From the NCBI GenBank assembly GCA_963580245.1, contig CAUZJO010000113.1:1-15928 (forward strand): a stretch of DNA of 15,928 nt, in the 5' to 3' direction. The stretch is from CAUZJO01 sp963580245 (GTDB taxonomy: Bacteria; Sumerlaeota; Sumerlaeia; MVZB01). Under the pieces are notes generated by a model, which worked only from the letters and a program-made list of their open reading frames with translations, did no database searches and was not told the origin of the DNA. Shown here piece after piece: positions 7,141 to 14,404 of this stretch. The translations under genes were made by a program, and so were the position numbers. Positions within the stretch are counted from its first letter, which is position 1; every line of letters begins with the position of its first letter.

Positions 7141-7509
7141 TCACTGGCGCAGTTGTTTCTCGATCTCGCTCAGGATCAGGTTCGAGCGCGTCTCGTCGCC
7201 GAACGGCTCGATGTGGATACCCACGCGAGTGGACTCTTCGGCCTCCTTGTCCAGGTCGACGGTGATCTTTTTCCGATCTGCCGTGTAGGCCTCGATCTGG
7301 GCCACCAGGGCGTCTTTATTGTGACGGCGCACCTCGAACTCCATCGCCTCCAGGGCCTTGAGCGTGGCGTCATAGGTCCGGTCCAGCGAAGCGTTCTCGA
7401 CGCCTTTGACCATCCCGATCTTGCCGTCGTTCTCGATAATCGCGCACCCGGCCGTCAGCAGCACCAGGAGCCACGGGACCGCCAGGCGAGCAAAATGGAC
7501 TCGAATCAT
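7141..7509 (-). CDS. Small DUF3568-like lipoprotein
   Basis: A ~122-aa protein exported by a signal peptide: positively charged start, hydrophobic stretch (LAVPWLLVLL), then a lipobox-like TAGC with Cys22 as the expected lipidation site. The -3 position is Thr rather than the usual Leu. The mature part is a small alpha/beta domain: an ENASLDRTYDATLKALEAM helix, then strands ending in RVGIHIEPFGD and a closing helix. This matches my recollection of DUF3568, a family of unknown function. I chose ATG 7509-7507, about ten bases after GAGAGG; GTG 7515 is possible but too close to that RBS. It is first in the operon with the two downstream hypotheticals. Confidence 0.7.
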   Translation of the reverse strand: MIRVHFARLAVPWLLVLLTAGCAIIENDGKIGMVKGVENASLDRTYDATLKALEAMEFEVRRHNKDALVAQIEAYTADRKKITVDLDKEAEESTRVGIHIEPFGDETRSNLILSEIEKQLRQ

Positions 7510-7745
7510 TCTCACGTTACCTCTCGTCGATGATACTCAAACGCCAGGGTTGAGGGGGTGTTTATCTCGGGACAAAAGGGGGCTTTAACCGATGCGCTGG
7601 TATTGATGGACCGGATGCCGGTCAAAAGTCAAGCGCGAACTGGCCTGGCCCGGATCTGACCTCCCCAGATTGAAACGGTGCCCCCGGCCGTAGGGACGCC
7701 TAAGAGTTGTTCGCTCTTCGTCGGCGGGATTTCGCGCGGGTGAGG

Positions 7746-8033
7746 CTATTCTTCGGGAATCAGATTGACCAGGACTTTGCTCTTCTGCTTGCGTCTGAGA
7801 TCGAGCTTGCCCGCCTTGACCTCTTCGATGGCGATTTCGGTGGGCGTCAGGCCCTCGTGCTCATCGAGCAACGACCGGGCACCGCGGTTCAACTCACGCG
7901 CCCGGCGAGCCAGAACATTGACGATCAGATACTTCTGCTGGCGCCCCTCGAGCAGATCGGAGGGTGCGACATCGTCGTCGGGCCCCTTGGCTTCCACCAA
8001 GTATTTAACCGGCTTCTTTTTACGCTTTGCCAT
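7746..8033 (-). CDS. rpoZ: RNA polymerase omega subunit-like protein
   Basis: A 95-aa protein, close to the 91 aa of E. coli omega. Residues 34-52 (KYLIVNVLARRARELNRGA) match the conserved omega helix that contacts the beta' subunit, and TEIAIEEVKAGKL (65-77) matches the second helix. Omega helps assemble RNA polymerase. The basic N-terminal ~10 residues and basic C-terminal RRKQKSK are additions to the core. The start is ATG 8033-8031, nine bases beyond the dnaK stop, and its nearest Shine-Dalgarno (AAGGA) lies inside the end of dnaK, so translation is likely coupled. Linkage to dnaK rather than to gmk or spoT is unusual. Divergence from textbook omega leaves some doubt. Confidence 0.75.
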   Translation of the reverse strand: MAKRKKKPVKYLVEAKGPDDDVAPSDLLEGRQQKYLIVNVLARRARELNRGARSLLDEHEGLTPTEIAIEEVKAGKLDLRRKQKSKVLVNLIPEE

Positions 8034-8042
8034 TGTGTTGAG

Positions 8043-9995
8043 TTAGTCCTTCTTTTCGTCTTGGACCTCGAACTCGGCGTCGACCACGTCATCGGCGGCG
8101 GCGGTCGTCCCCGCCGATTCCTCGCCGGATTCTCCAGCCGACTCCCCCGCCGCGGCGGCTTCGGGTTCGGGTTGCGGCCCCGGTGGGGCCTGGGTTTGCT
8201 CGTAAAGTTTCGCCGACAGCTTGTGCGAAGCCTGGTTGAGCAGCTCCATCGTGGATTTTACGCGATCCACGTCTTTACTTTCAATAGCTTTTTGCATGTC
8301 TTCGAGGGCCCCGCGCAACTCCTCCTTGTCCTCCTCGTTCAGTTTGTCACTGTGCTCCTGCATCATCTTCTGCATCGAGTAGAGCAGCGAGTCGGCCTGG
8401 TTGAACGTGGTGATCTCCTCTTTTCTCTTGCGGTCCTCCTCGGCGTGTTCCTCGGCCTGCTTGACCATGTTCTGGATATCGCCCTCGGCCAGCCCGCTGG
8501 AGGCCTCGATCCGGATTTTCTGGTCCTTGCCGGTGGCCAGGTCCTTGGCCAAAACGTGCAAGATGCCATTGGCGTCGATGTCGAACGTCACCTCGACCTG
8601 AGGGACGCCGCGAGTGGACGGAGGGATGCCGACCAGGTCGAACCGCCCCAGCGTGCGGCAATTGCACGCCAACTCGCGCTCGCCCTGCAACACATGGATC
8701 GAGACGGCCGTCTGGTTGTCGGACGCCGTCGAGAATATCTCGCTTTTCTTGGTCGGGATCGTCGTGTTGCGTTCGATCAGCTTGGTGAACACGCCCCCCA
8801 GCGTCTCGATGCCAAGGCTCAGCGGGGTCACGTCGAGCAGCAGCACGTCGCTGACCTCTCCGGCCAGCACCGCCCCCTGAATCGCGGCCCCCAGGGCCAC
8901 CGCCTCATCCGGATTGACGCTCTTGTTAGGAGCTTTGCCGAAAACTTTCTTGACGGCCTCCTGGACCGCCGGCATGCGCGTCATGCCGCCGACCAGAATG
9001 ATCTCGTCGATCTCGTCGGCCTTGAGCCCCGCATCGTCGATTGCCTGCTTGCAAGGTCCGACCGTCTTCTGGATCAACTCCTCGCAGAGCTGTTCGAGCT
9101 TCGAGCGCGTCAGCTCCAAGTTCAGGTGCTTGGGACCCGAAGCGTCGGCCGTGATAAAAGGCAGGTTAAGATTGTAGGCTATGGATGAGGAGAGGGCGAC
9201 TTTGGCCTTTTCGGCCTCCTCTTTGAGCCGTTGCAGCGCCATGCGGTCGTCGCGCAGGTCGATGGCCTGTTCTTTTACGAATTCTTCGGCGATCCAGTTG
9301 ATAATGACGTGGTCGAAGTCGTCGCCGCCCAGGTGCGTATTGCCGTTGGTCGATTTGACCTCGAAGACGCCGTCGCCCAACTCTAGGATCGAGACGTCGA
9401 ACGTGCCGCCGCCCAAATCGTAGACCGCAATGTGCTCGTCCGATTTTTTGTCCAATCCGTAGGACAGCGCGGCGGCGGTCGGCTCGTTGATGATGCGTAG
9501 GACTTCCAGCCCGGCGATCCGTCCGGCGTCCTTGGTCGCCTGGCGTTGGGCATCGTTGAAGTACGCCGGCGTGGTAACGACCGCCTGCTCGACCTTGCAA
9601 CCCAAGTGATCCTCGGCCGTCTGGCGCATCTTCATCAATACCTGGGCCGAGATTTCCGGAGGGGAATACACGCGCTTCCTGCACTCGACGTGCGCGTCGC
9701 CGTTGGCCCCTTGAACGACCTTATAGGGCACCTTCTTGCTCTCTTCGGCCACTTCCTCGTAGCGCCGACCCATGAAGCGCTTGATCGAATAAACCGTGTT
9801 CTCCGGATTCGTGACGGCTTGGCGCTTGGCGACCTGACCCACCAAGCGCTCGCCTTCCTTGGTGAAAGCGACAGTCGAAGGGGTCGTCCGCCCCCCCTCG
9901 GCGTTGGCGATGACGGTCGGCTCTCCGCCTTCGATCACCGCCACGCAAGAATTGGTCGTGCCTAGATCGATTCCGATGACTTTGCCTTTGGCCAT
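8043..9995 (-). CDS. dnaK: Chaperone DnaK (Hsp70)
   Basis: A 650-aa ATP-dependent chaperone that binds exposed hydrophobic segments of client proteins with DnaJ and GrpE as partners. The nucleotide-binding domain shows GIDLGTTNSCVAV (8-20), VYDLGGGTFDVSILE and the adenosine motif ILVGGMTRMP. The interdomain linker is VLLLDVTPLSLGIETLGG, followed by the substrate-binding domain and helical lid. The tail is low-complexity (Pro/Glu/Ala/Gly/Ser-rich) and ends in DDVVDAEFEV plus a charged tip, as in typical DnaK. The start is ATG 9995-9993 with AGAGGG upstream; an in-frame TTG at 10013 is less likely. Neither grpE nor dnaJ is present. The rpoZ-like gene follows nine bases later. A strong terminator upstream means dnaK needs its own promoter, which I could not pinpoint. 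Confidence 0.98.
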   Translation of the reverse strand: MAKGKVIGIDLGTTNSCVAVIEGGEPTVIANAEGGRTTPSTVAFTKEGERLVGQVAKRQAVTNPENTVYSIKRFMGRRYEEVAEESKKVPYKVVQGANGDAHVECRKRVYSPPEISAQVLMKMRQTAEDHLGCKVEQAVVTTPAYFNDAQRQATKDAGRIAGLEVLRIINEPTAAALSYGLDKKSDEHIAVYDLGGGTFDVSILELGDGVFEVKSTNGNTHLGGDDFDHVIINWIAEEFVKEQAIDLRDDRMALQRLKEEAEKAKVALSSSIAYNLNLPFITADASGPKHLNLELTRSKLEQLCEELIQKTVGPCKQAIDDAGLKADEIDEIILVGGMTRMPAVQEAVKKVFGKAPNKSVNPDEAVALGAAIQGAVLAGEVSDVLLLDVTPLSLGIETLGGVFTKLIERNTTIPTKKSEIFSTASDNQTAVSIHVLQGERELACNCRTLGRFDLVGIPPSTRGVPQVEVTFDIDANGILHVLAKDLATGKDQKIRIEASSGLAEGDIQNMVKQAEEHAEEDRKRKEEITTFNQADSLLYSMQKMMQEHSDKLNEEDKEELRGALEDMQKAIESKDVDRVKSTMELLNQASHKLSAKLYEQTQAPPGPQPEPEAAAAGESAGESGEESAGTTAAADDVVDAEFEVQDEKKD

Positions 9996-10068
9996 GATCC
10001 CTCTTACCTTCAATGGTTTGGATAATCAACGGTGGGGAGGTTGGCCCGGTCGCCGCGTACCCTACCGC

Positions 10069-10127
10069 AGTGTGCGGACGGCATCTGAAGAGAACGCCGT
10101 CCGGCTTTGAGAGACGGATTGCACACT
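10069..10127 (-). promoter_or_regulatory. Structured leader region upstream of dnaK
   Basis: Several complementary blocks overlap here. An 8-bp perfect stem, CGGACGGC (10075-10082) with GCCGTCCG (10096-10103), has a 13-nt loop. An outer pair, AGTGTGC (10069-10075) with GCACACT (10121-10127), shares one base with the inner stem. A competing pair, CCGTC (10098-10102) with GACGG (10114-10118), uses part of the inner stem. If transcribed into the dnaK 5' leader, this could form alternative structures; it could instead be an operator. No CIRCE element (TTAGCACTC/GAGTGCTAA) is visible. Pairing is read directly; a regulatory role is inference. Confidence 0.35.
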
Positions 10128-10155
10128 CCTTCGGACTCGGGACCGTTTAATGTGC

Positions 10156-10187
10156 AAAAAGGGGAACCCCGTGTCACGGGGTTCCCC
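10156..10187 (-). terminator. Strong intrinsic terminator of groES-groEL
   Basis: On the minus strand GGGGAACCCC pairs perfectly with GGGGTTCCCC (arms 10161-10170 and 10178-10187; the symmetry extends to 13 bp around one central base). It is followed by TTTTT (complement of 10156-10160). It starts ~20 bases after the groEL stop and separates that operon from dnaK. Confidence 0.9.
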
Positions 10188-10207
10188 TCCCCCACAAGGG
10201 GAAACTA

Positions 10208-11842
10208 TTACATCATGCCCATGCCCCCGCCGGGAGGCCCGTGGTGATGGTCGCCGCCGCCCTTTTCCTCTTCCTGGATGTCGGTGACCAAGCATTCGGT
10301 CGTAATCAGCAATCCGGCGACTGATGCGGCGTTTTGCAGCGCCGTGCGGGCGACCTTGGTCGGATCGATAATCCCTGCCTCGACCAGATCCCTGTATTCG
10401 TTGTTCTGGGCGTCGAAGCCCACGTTGCCCTTCTCCCGCTTGACATGCTCGACGACGATCGACCCTTCGGCCCCGGCGTTCTGCGCGATGTTGCGTAATG
10501 GAGACTCCAGGGCTTTGCACACGACGGCCACGCCGATACTCTCGTCGCCATCGGTTTTGAGCTTATCCAGCGCGTCAATCGCCCGGATCATGGCCACGCC
10601 GCCCCCCGCGACGATGCCCTCTTCGACGGCCGCGCGCGTGGCGTGCAGGGCATCCTCCACGCGGGCCTTTTTCTCCTTCATCTCGATCTCGGTCGAAGCG
10701 CCGACCTTGATGACCGCCACGCCGCCGGCCAGCTTGGCCAGGCGTTCTTGCAGCTTCTCGCTGTCGTAATCCGAGGTGCTCTCCTCGATCTGGACCTTGA
10801 TCTGGTTGATGCGACCCGAGATATCCTCCTTCTTACCTCTGCCCTCGACGATGGTCGTGTTTTCCTTCTCCACGCTCACGCGGCTGGCGGAGCCCAAATC
10901 GCTCAGCTGGGTGTTCTCCAGCTTAAGGCCCGCGTCCTCGCTGATAACCCGCCCGCCCGTCAGGACGGCGATATCCTCAAGCATCGCCTTGCGGCGGTCG
11001 CCGAAGCCAGGGGCTTTGACGGCGGTCACGTTGATCGTCCCGCGCAGCTTGTTGACCACCAGCGTGGCCAGTGCCTCACCCTCGATGTCCTCGGAGATGA
11101 TCAGCATCGGCTTGCCCTGCTGCAGAACCCGTTCCAGCACCGGCAGCAGGTCTTTCATCGCGCTGATCTTCTTGTCGTAGATCAGAATCTGGGAATCTTC
11201 GAGCGTGGCCGTCATCTTCTCCATGTCGGTGCAAAAGTACGGCGAGAGGTAACCCTTGTCGAACTGCATGCCCTCGACCACGTCCAGCACCGTCTCGATG
11301 CTCTTGTTTTCCTCGACCGTAATGACCCCGTCCTTGCCCACCTTGTCCATCGCGTCGGCAATCAGGTCGCCGATCATGCTATCGCTGTTCGCCGAAATCG
11401 TGGCGACTTGGGCGATCTGGGCGTGGTCCTTGGTCTCGATCGAGCGTTTGTGGAGCTCGTCGACGACGACCGTGATGGCCGTGTCGATTCCGCGCTTGAT
11501 CGCCATGGGGTTGGCCCCGGCGGTCACGTTTTTCATGCCCTCGCGATAAATGGCCTGGGCCAGCACGGTTGCCGTGGTTGTCCCGTCGCCGGCCGCGTCC
11601 GAGGTCTTCGAGGCCACCTCGCGCACCATCTGGGCGCCCATGTTCTCGAACGGGTCTTCCAGTTCAATCTCCTTGGCCACGGTCACGCCGTCCTTGGTGA
11701 TGGTCGGGGCGCCGAATTTCTTATCCAACACGACGTTGCGCCCCTTGGGACCGAGCGTCACGCGAACCGCTTCGGTCAGCTTGTCCACGCCTCTCTTGAT
11801 CGCGGAGCGCGCGTCTTCGTTGAACTTCAGTTGCTTAGCCAT
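10208..11842 (-). CDS. groL: Chaperonin GroEL (Hsp60)
   Basis: A 544-aa chaperonin that forms the double-ring folding chamber closed by GroES. Visible hallmarks are VTLGPKGRNVVLDKKFG near the N-terminus, DAAGDGTTTATVLAQAI for ATP binding, the apical domain with KAPGFGDRRKAMLEDIAVL, the GGGVAMIRA motif, and a C-terminal tail ending in GGGMGMM after a His-rich GGGDHHHGPP. Length equals the usual ~545. The start is ATG 11842-11840 with an unusually good double Shine-Dalgarno (GGAGGTGAGGAG). It lies 29 bases after groES in one operon and ends at the terminator 10156-10187. Confidence 0.99.
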   Translation of the reverse strand: MAKQLKFNEDARSAIKRGVDKLTEAVRVTLGPKGRNVVLDKKFGAPTITKDGVTVAKEIELEDPFENMGAQMVREVASKTSDAAGDGTTTATVLAQAIYREGMKNVTAGANPMAIKRGIDTAITVVVDELHKRSIETKDHAQIAQVATISANSDSMIGDLIADAMDKVGKDGVITVEENKSIETVLDVVEGMQFDKGYLSPYFCTDMEKMTATLEDSQILIYDKKISAMKDLLPVLERVLQQGKPMLIISEDIEGEALATLVVNKLRGTINVTAVKAPGFGDRRKAMLEDIAVLTGGRVISEDAGLKLENTQLSDLGSASRVSVEKENTTIVEGRGKKEDISGRINQIKVQIEESTSDYDSEKLQERLAKLAGGVAVIKVGASTEIEMKEKKARVEDALHATRAAVEEGIVAGGGVAMIRAIDALDKLKTDGDESIGVAVVCKALESPLRNIAQNAGAEGSIVVEHVKREKGNVGFDAQNNEYRDLVEAGIIDPTKVARTALQNAASVAGLLITTECLVTDIQEEEKGGGDHHHGPPGGGMGMM

Positions 11843-11871
11843 GTCTTTCTCCTCACCTCCCTCAATTCGAT

Positions 11872-12162
11872 TTAGGCCTCTTTGGCCATGATGTCACTCT
11901 CGTGCATGATCAGATATTCCAAGCCGTCGACTTTGACTTCGCTGCCGGAGTACTTCCCGAAGATGACGGTATCACCTTCAGCCACATCCATCGCGACGCG
12001 CTTACCCTCGTCATCCTTCTTACCGTCTCCCACGGCAATGATCTTGCCGCGCTGGGGCTTTTCCTTAGCCGTGTCGGGGATGATGATCCCGCCCGGCGAC
12101 TTCTGCACATCTTCATCGATGCGCTCGACGATCACACGATCGCCTAAGGGCTTCAGATTCAT
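11872..12162 (-). CDS. groS: Co-chaperonin GroES (Hsp10)
   Basis: A 96-aa protein that caps the GroEL ring. It begins MNLKPLGDRVIVER. The mobile loop region SPGGIIIPDTAKEKPQ that binds GroEL is intact, followed by GKIIAVGDGK and the C-terminal VDGLEYLIMHESDIMA. The start is ATG 12162-12160, chosen because homologues begin at this Met; AGGGAGGG lies ~10 bases upstream. An in-frame extension to 12201 is not family-like. First gene of the groES-groEL operon. Confidence 0.97.
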   Translation of the reverse strand: MNLKPLGDRVIVERIDEDVQKSPGGIIIPDTAKEKPQRGKIIAVGDGKKDDEGKRVAMDVAEGDTVIFGKYSGSEVKVDGLEYLIMHESDIMAKEA

Positions 12163-12565
12163 GGTCGCACAACCCTCCCTCTGTTTAAGATGTTTAGCCA
12201 ATATGGGTTATGGCACATTTTTACTCCATCACCCCTCGAACATTGCTGAGTTGCAGTCAGTTGCAAATCATGTTCCAAATCTAACCGACTGAACCCATCA
12301 TCCTCTTAAAATCAATGATTTCAACGGTCCATATGTTCACTTCCCTTTGAGCGCCGACGCCCGTCTCCTCAGTGGAAACCTACTTGTGGGTTGTTTTGAC
12401 ACTTCCTTCGAGCTCGGCCCTGGTGATGTGTATCATTCTGGCCGTGGGAACTGTTTACCCTTGCGCATGGCCCGACCCGGCGTAGAATGGCCGCGCAAGC
12501 GATTGACCTTCGGATTCGGGGGAATCGAAGCATTCAAGACAGGTGGAAGGAGCGCGACACACAAG
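12163..12565. other. Divergent control region between groES and the PanB-like operon
   Basis: These ~400 bases hold both promoters. The groES half (12163-12350) is clearly AT-richer than its surroundings. It contains the tandem repeat listed at 12246-12265 and, on the minus strand, a TTGAAA (12322-12317) with a weak GATGAT 16 bases downstream. No CIRCE element and no clear sigma-32 promoter are visible. The PanB half holds a perfect TTGACA at 12396-12401 and a TATCAT at 12431-12436, but 29 bases apart, too far to form one promoter. The reading frame of the PanB-like gene stays open upstream to 12347, but that stretch has no homology to the family and is treated as non-coding. Confidence 0.5.
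12246..12265. promoter_or_regulatory. Tandem 10-bp direct repeat, candidate operator
   Basis: CTGAGTTGCA (12246-12255) is followed immediately by GTCAGTTGCA (12256-12265). The shared AGTTGCA recurs at exactly one helical turn, a geometry typical of a regulator binding two sites on one face of DNA. It lies ~85-105 bases upstream of the groES start. No regulator is identified. Confidence 0.35.
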
Positions 12566-13429
12566 ATGGCGGAACCAGGCGTGAAAAAGCTGACGTTGCG
12601 AGACCTCAGGGCCAAAAAGGCCAACGGCGAGCGGATCACCTGCTCGACCGCGTACGATTACGCCAGCATCCAACTGGCCGAACAGGCGGAGATGGACATC
12701 CTGCTCCCCAGCGACTTCGGGATCGGTACGATCCTGCTGGGATACGCCACCTCGCTGCCGGTCACGATGGAAGCGGTGATTTTCTACGTCGAGGCTTTGG
12801 TGAAGTCGGCCAAGCGCGGCTTCATCCTGGCGCCGATGCCATTCGGCAGCTATCAGGTCTCCGATGAAGAGGCGGTCCGGAACGGCGCGCGGCTGCTCAA
12901 GATCGGTGCCGACGCGGTCAAACTCGAGGGCGGCGGCAAGACCATCGACCGGGTGCGGGCCATGAGCGAGGTGGGCATCCCGTGTGTCGGCCATCTGGGT
13001 TACACCCCACAGCTCGCCAAAAGCCTGGGCGAGGAGCGGGTCGTCGGCGACACGGCCGAGGAGGCCGAGCAGCTACTGCGCGACGCTCAAGCCTTGGAGC
13101 AAGCCGGCGCGTGGGGCCTGCTCCTCGAGAACGTCCCCCAGCGCGTGGCCCAGGTCATCACCGAGCGAACGGGCCTGATCACGATCGCCGGCGGCGGCAC
13201 GCGCGGCTGCGACGGCAACATGGTGATGGTCCACGACCTGGTGGGCTGGCCGCTGGAGAACAAACCGCTCTTCTCGGTCCAGTACGCCAACTTCTTCGAG
13301 CGGGCCGTCGCGGCGCTCGACCGCCACTACGACGAGGTCCAGGCCCTCGAGTTCCCGACCGCCAAACACACGTTCCGCATCCCGGACGAAGCTTACGATC
13401 AATTCTTGACTGAGATTGGAAAGGAGTAA
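12566..13429 (+). CDS. PanB-like protein A (ketopantoate hydroxymethyltransferase family, altered metal site)
   Basis: A 287-aa TIM-barrel protein of the PanB branch of the PEP mutase/isocitrate lyase superfamily. PanB adds a hydroxymethyl group from methylene-THF to ketoisovalerate. Family motifs are clear: TAYDYASIQLAEQ (28-40), SLPVT (63-67), VKLEGG (118-123), GIPCVGHLGYTPQ (137-149), LLLENVP (185-191) and VMVHDLVG. Against E. coli PanB, Lys112, Glu114 and the base Glu181 are kept as Lys119, Glu121 and Glu188. By hand alignment, metal ligands Asp45 and Asp84 become Phe51 (with an Asp one residue before) and Pro90. The DLPF region reads APMPFGSYQVS. The C-terminus is ~20 residues longer than E. 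coli's. The start is ATG 12566 with GGAAGGAG upstream, matching the start of paralogue B. B follows four bases after this stop. Canonical activity is doubtful. Confidence 0.85.
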   Translation: MAEPGVKKLTLRDLRAKKANGERITCSTAYDYASIQLAEQAEMDILLPSDFGIGTILLGYATSLPVTMEAVIFYVEALVKSAKRGFILAPMPFGSYQVSDEEAVRNGARLLKIGADAVKLEGGGKTIDRVRAMSEVGIPCVGHLGYTPQLAKSLGEERVVGDTAEEAEQLLRDAQALEQAGAWGLLLENVPQRVAQVITERTGLITIAGGGTRGCDGNMVMVHDLVGWPLENKPLFSVQYANFFERAVAALDRHYDEVQALEFPTAKHTFRIPDEAYDQFLTEIGKE

Positions 13430-13433
13430 CCCG

Positions 13434-14279
13434 ATGGCGCCGAAGAAAGTCACCGTTCGCGACCTGCTCGCCCTCAAGGGGAAACGGAAGATCATCAACA
13501 GCAGCGTCATGGACGCCTCGATGGCAAAAATCATCGACACCTCAAAGGTCGACATGACCGGTGCCGGGGCCTCGGTGGCGGGCATGATCATCCAGGGTCA
13601 CCTCTCGCCCATCCCGGCCACGCTGGACCAGGTGCTGATCTATCTTCGACCGATCGCCAACGCCCTCAAGCGCGTGCTAATGGCCGCGACGCTCCCCTAC
13701 GGGACGTACCAGGCGTCCAACGAAGACACGCTCCACGCCGCCATCGAATACATGAAGGCCGGGGTGGACAGCGTCAAGATCGAAGGGACGGGCAAGATGC
13801 TCGAACGCGTCCATGCCCTGACCAGCGTCGGCATCCCGTGCATGGGGCACGTCGGAATGGCCCCCCAGCAAATCCACGTCACCGGCGGCTACCGCGCGGT
13901 GGGCAAGACTGCGGCCGAGGCACTCGCGGTCTACAACGACGCGATGGCGCTCCAGAGCGCCGGCACTTGGATCATCGAACTCGAATGCGTCCCCTGGCGC
14001 GTGGCCGAGCGAATCACCCAGGACCTCAAGATACTGACCGTGGGGACCGGTTCGGGCACGGGCTGCGACGCGCAAGGGCTCATGACCCAGGACGTATGGA
14101 GCCTGGTCGAGCCGGTCAAGCCCCGGTTGGCCAAACAATACGACGACCTGCACACGATGAGCCTGGAAGCCCTGGGGCGATTCAAAGCAGAGGCGGCCGC
14201 CGGCAAGTTCCCGCCCGACGACAAAGTCGCCCGGATCTCCGACGACGAGTTCAACCGCTTCATGGACAAGATCGGATAG
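13434..14279 (+). CDS. PanB-like protein B (paralogue of A, altered metal site)
   Basis: A 281-aa paralogue of the preceding protein, collinear with it from MAPKKVTVRDLLALKG onward. Motifs are MIIQGH (51-56), TLPYGTYQAS (86-95), VKIEGTGKM (114-122), GIPCMGHVGMAPQ (133-145), GGYRAVGKT (151-159) and IELECVP (181-187). PanB Lys112, Glu114 and Glu181 correspond to Lys115, Glu117 and Glu184. Asp45 and Asp84 align with Ser47 and Thr86, so both Asp metal ligands are missing here too. The N-terminal TAYDYA motif is also changed (SSVMDASMA). With A it shares P-F/Y-G-S/T-Y-Q and a GCD motif near residues 210-212. The start is ATG 13434; AAAGGAG overlaps the end of A and sits seven bases upstream, so the two are translated together, suggesting a hetero-oligomer or two successive steps. 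The true reaction is unknown. Confidence 0.85.
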   Translation: MAPKKVTVRDLLALKGKRKIINSSVMDASMAKIIDTSKVDMTGAGASVAGMIIQGHLSPIPATLDQVLIYLRPIANALKRVLMAATLPYGTYQASNEDTLHAAIEYMKAGVDSVKIEGTGKMLERVHALTSVGIPCMGHVGMAPQQIHVTGGYRAVGKTAAEALAVYNDAMALQSAGTWIIELECVPWRVAERITQDLKILTVGTGSGTGCDAQGLMTQDVWSLVEPVKPRLAKQYDDLHTMSLEALGRFKAEAAAGKFPPDDKVARISDDEFNRFMDKIG

Positions 14280-14317
14280 CGCCTCGGCCCGCTCGGGCGC
14301 AACGGAACCGCGAAGTC

Positions 14318-14404
14318 ATGACGACCACGGTCGGGTCGATCACGGAACTCGACGAAGCCCTGAGCGGGAACGTCGCCGCTGACGTAACAGGAGACATCCA
14401 ATGA
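14318..14404 (+). CDS. Possible 28-aa leader or small protein overlapping the P450 start
   Basis: ATG 14318 opens a 28-codon frame encoding MTTTVGSITELDEALSGN and ten further residues. It ends at TGA 14402-14404, overlapping the P450 ATG by an ATGA junction, as in translationally coupled genes. It is acidic, has no aromatic residues, no Cys and no membrane segment. Its own RBS is weak. It may be a coupling leader, a small partner protein, or chance; the overlap alone keeps it listed. Confidence 0.3.
   Translation: MTTTVGSITELDEALSGNVAADVTGDIQ

Noticed and set aside
7707..9188. 493-aa open frame on the plus strand
   Set aside because: It lies antisense to dnaK and the rpoZ-like gene; its Leu/Val/Arg/His-rich composition is the typical mirror of GC-rich coding DNA and no family is recognisable.
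10643..11875. 410-aa open frame on the plus strand
   Set aside because: Antisense shadow of groEL, which is unmistakable on the other strand.
9996..12350. CIRCE element controlling groESL or dnaK
   Set aside because: No TTAGCACTC-N9-GAGTGCTAA-like pair is present upstream of either gene; the AGTGTGC/GCACACT pair near dnaK has wrong sequence and spacing.
12396..12436. TTGACA and TATCAT as one promoter for the PanB-like operon
   Set aside because: The boxes are 29 bases apart, and nothing resembling a -10 lies at 16-18 bases from the TTGACA.
14318..14404. Peptide precursor for a P450-modified RiPP
   Set aside because: Known P450-crosslinked peptides need Tyr, Trp or His near the C-terminus; this peptide has no aromatic residue and no His.
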